Assembly: GCA_017935805.1 (NCBI GenBank)
Contig: JAGBGV010000299.1
Coordinates: 1-7,146, forward strand
Origin: Clostridia bacterium
GTDB taxonomy: Bacteria > Bacillota_A > Clostridia > Oscillospirales > CAG-272
Reading direction: 5' to 3'
DNA: 7,146 nt
Every line of letters begins with the position of its first letter. Position 1 is the first letter of the stretch. This document shows, piece after piece, positions 7,141-7,146 of the stretch. Under the pieces are notes generated by a model. It was not told the origin of the DNA. It did not search any database and saw only the letters and a program-made list of their open reading frames with translations. The position numbers and the translations under genes are program-made.

Positions 7141-7146
7141 TATCTA

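Overview
The window looks like chromosomal DNA of an anaerobic gut- or rumen-type Clostridia, most likely Oscillospiraceae/Ruminococcaceae. The reasons are moderate-to-low GC with AT-rich gaps, AGGAGG-like ribosome binding sites, consensus sigma-A promoters, and proteins of typically clostridial type: a cytoplasmic GH95 fucosidase, a long Xer-type recombinase, a clostridial pyridoxamine kinase and a beta-helix surface protein. This placement rests on family resemblance, not on a marker gene.

Left part (1-3075, all minus strand): a GH95 alpha-L-fucosidase cut by the window edge (670 residues visible) lies 16 bp downstream of a complete tyrosine recombinase. No terminator is visible between them, so they probably share a transcript starting near 3145. 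Middle (3133-3903): an AT-rich divergent region with two promoters, then a lone plus-strand gene for an unrecognised multi-pass membrane protein, closed by a strong hairpin terminator.

Right-centre (3904-5956, minus strand): three overlapping genes form one translationally coupled operon. In transcription order they are an FMN nitroreductase, a small multi-pass membrane protein, and an exported beta-helix-like protein with a C-terminal membrane anchor. A TTGAAA-17-TATAAT promoter drives it. Right (6137-6964, minus strand): a pyridoxamine/pyridoxal kinase with its own promoter of identical hexamers and spacing and its own terminator. The last 50 bases hold two adjacent hairpins that belong to no visible gene and may mark an element continuing beyond the window.

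Most of the window reads as ordinary core or accessory metabolism. The parts that deserve attention are the nitroreductase / membrane protein / anchored beta-helix operon, whose joint role is not obvious; the recombinase-fucosidase pairing, with a weak dif-like sequence just upstream; and the unexplained double hairpin at the right edge. I saw no CRISPR array, tRNA, rRNA, phage module or complete insertion sequence.
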